DNA of 32,641 bases from assembly GCA_027492915.1 (NCBI GenBank), contig JAPUDW010000443.1, positions 1 through 32,641 on the forward strand, read 5' to 3'. Below the pieces are notes generated by a model that was not told the origin of the DNA, did not search any database, and worked only from the letters and a program-made list of their open reading frames with translations. Numbering within the stretch: the first letter of the stretch is position 1; every line of letters begins with the position of its first letter. Source of the stretch: Bacteroidota bacterium (GTDB lineage Bacteria; Chloroflexota; Anaerolineae; Aggregatilineales; Phototrophicaceae). Below are positions 31,675-32,641 of the stretch, one piece after another. The translations under genes were made by a program, and so were the position numbers.

Positions 31675-32641
31675 TTAATCACACTTCACCTCAGAAACCA
31701 GCACGACTGAAACTTCGCTGCTGCCGAACCCACCGTAAGCAAGTAGTCCACAAGGGGGATTCCATGCTACCATTCGTACCACACCGGATGCTTGAAACAT
31801 GGCAACTCCCGCCCCTGTAGCGACATCCCAAACCCGCACGCTACTATCAAGGCCGCCGCTTGCTAAAAAACTATCATCCGAGCTCCAAGCCAGCGACAGC
31901 ACGAGATCAGTATGCCCTACCAAGTGTTGGCTTTGTTCTCCTGTCGACACATCCAAAATCGTAATATTGCGGTCGCCCACAGCCAGTCGCTTACCGTCAG
32001 CACTCCAAGCCAATACGGTCGCTGGCAAGTCATCCAATGTCGCGACAAGTTTAGGTGTTTCGTCATCTGAAAGCGGAGACATATCCCATATAAAAATTTG
32101 TGCGTTTTCGTAGGCAACTGCAACTTTATTTGCTGTGTGACTCCACGCAAAAGTGTAAACATCACCGGCACTACCCGCATTTAAATCAGTTTTGAGTTCA
32201 CCCGTAACAGCATCCCAAATCACTACAGCCGGACTTGGACGTAAGTTATCTGCGATAAACTGTCCATCACTGCTCCAAACAGCGCCTACGCGACGAAACA
32301 TCGGTGATCCGCCCTGAAAAGCAGCCAATCGTTCACCTGTTATGGCATCCCATACATAAGATCTCCCATCTTCACCGCTGGTTACGATACGAGAACCATC
32401 AGGACTCCACGCCACCGAATTGGCGATCATTTGATGCCCTTCCAAGCTTAGAATTAACAACCCAGTTTCAACATCAAATATCTGCACAGCGCATGGGCTT
32501 ATATCCTCGCCACAGCTATATGGGCTGCTGGCGACAGCAAGTTTCTCTCCATCAGGACTATAAGCAAAAGTACCGACTTCAACCGCTCCAAGACCCTCTT
32601 GGGCTTTAAGGGTTACAGAAGAAAAAGCAACTGCTAAACAA
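31675..32641 (-). CDS. WD40 repeat protein (N-terminus outside the window)
   Basis: The frame is open from the right edge to TAA near 31675, giving 322 visible codons. The first visible residues (LAVAFSSVTLKAQEG) look like the end of a signal peptide with cleavage after KA, so only a few N-terminal residues are probably missing. The rest is WD40 blades: SVAWSPDGSRIVTSGEDGRS with YVWD, TFAWSHTANKVAVAY with FIWD, VLAWSADGKRLAVGD, and SLAWSSDDSFLASGGLDSS with VRVWD. A seven-blade propeller is likely. Cys residues near both ends (SCGEDISPC and PPCG) suggest disulfides in an exported protein. Role unknown; probably a binding scaffold. Confidence 0.85.
   Translation of the reverse strand, partial: CLAVAFSSVTLKAQEGLGAVEVGTFAYSPDGEKLAVASSPYSCGEDISPCAVQIFDVETGLLILSLEGHQMIANSVAWSPDGSRIVTSGEDGRSYVWDAITGERLAAFQGGSPMFRRVGAVWSSDGQFIADNLRPSPAVVIWDAVTGELKTDLNAGSAGDVYTFAWSHTANKVAVAYENAQIFIWDMSPLSDDETPKLVATLDDLPATVLAWSADGKRLAVGDRNITILDVSTGEQSQHLVGHTDLVLSLAWSSDDSFLASGGLDSSVRVWDVATGAGVAMFQASGVVRMVAWNPPCGLLAYGGFGSSEVSVVLVSEVKCD

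Overview
The window looks like a chromosomal segment of a mid-GC bacterium, most likely a Chloroflexota member (Anaerolineae-like). This taxonomic call is inferred from style, not from a marker gene. The signs are: several secreted beta-propeller and lipoprotein-type proteins with Thr/Pro-rich linkers; a class A penicillin-binding protein with a very long cytoplasmic N-terminus and Ig-like C-terminus; a PP2C phosphatase; an AIM24 protein; and intergenic spaces filled with short palindromic and purine-rich dispersed repeats. There are no phage, transposase, CRISPR or plasmid genes. The only RNA gene I can name is tmRNA (ssrA).

Layout. 1-234 (-) is the start of a lipoprotein that runs off the window. 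235-829 is an AT-rich spacer with a strong sigma70-type promoter and, about 100 nt later, an intrinsic terminator, so it may encode a small RNA. 830-3261 (+) is an S9 prolyl-oligopeptidase-type peptidase plus a small membrane-anchored protein. 3250-4477 (-) holds a small STAS/SpoIIAA-like protein and a lipoprotein. 4678-6598 (+) is an overlapping pair of two-TM proteins resembling the DUF4231/SLATT group. A bidirectional terminator then separates the pair from tmRNA (6660-7040, -), which has a perfect 16-bp palindrome in its promoter region. 7370-8452 (-) is a polytopic membrane protein of unknown function.

8779-9765 (+) is a secreted SH3b protein; 10299-11390 (-) an ABC-2-like permease; 11551-12717 (+) a secreted beta-propeller; 13135-14106 (+) an M23 peptidase; 14331-15560 (+) a two-domain chromate transporter; 15698-16576 (+) a beta-hydroxyacid dehydrogenase; 16734-17402 (-) an AIM24 protein; 17636-19033 (+) another secreted propeller-like protein. 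The leftward block 19194-23684 runs from an FtsX/MacB-type permease through a short-chain dehydrogenase to a methyltransferase. The rightward block 24005-30419 carries a PP2C phosphatase, a candidate small RNA, a beta-carbonic anhydrase and the giant PBP. lspA (31036-31575, -) and a partial WD40 protein (-) close the window.

Cell-envelope functions dominate: PBP, M23 peptidase, LspA, lipoproteins, SH3b and propeller proteins, and permeases. The most unusual material is (i) a 64-nt dispersed module with two full copies and one fragment, in the full copies followed by a palindrome and a pyrimidine-rich tract in the same order; (ii) palindromes whose arms change in a compensatory way between copies; (iii) the split SLATT-like gene pair; (iv) two promoter-terminator units without an ORF; and (v) the PBP's roughly 500-residue cytoplasmic extension with an aromatic helix-plus-Trp module.
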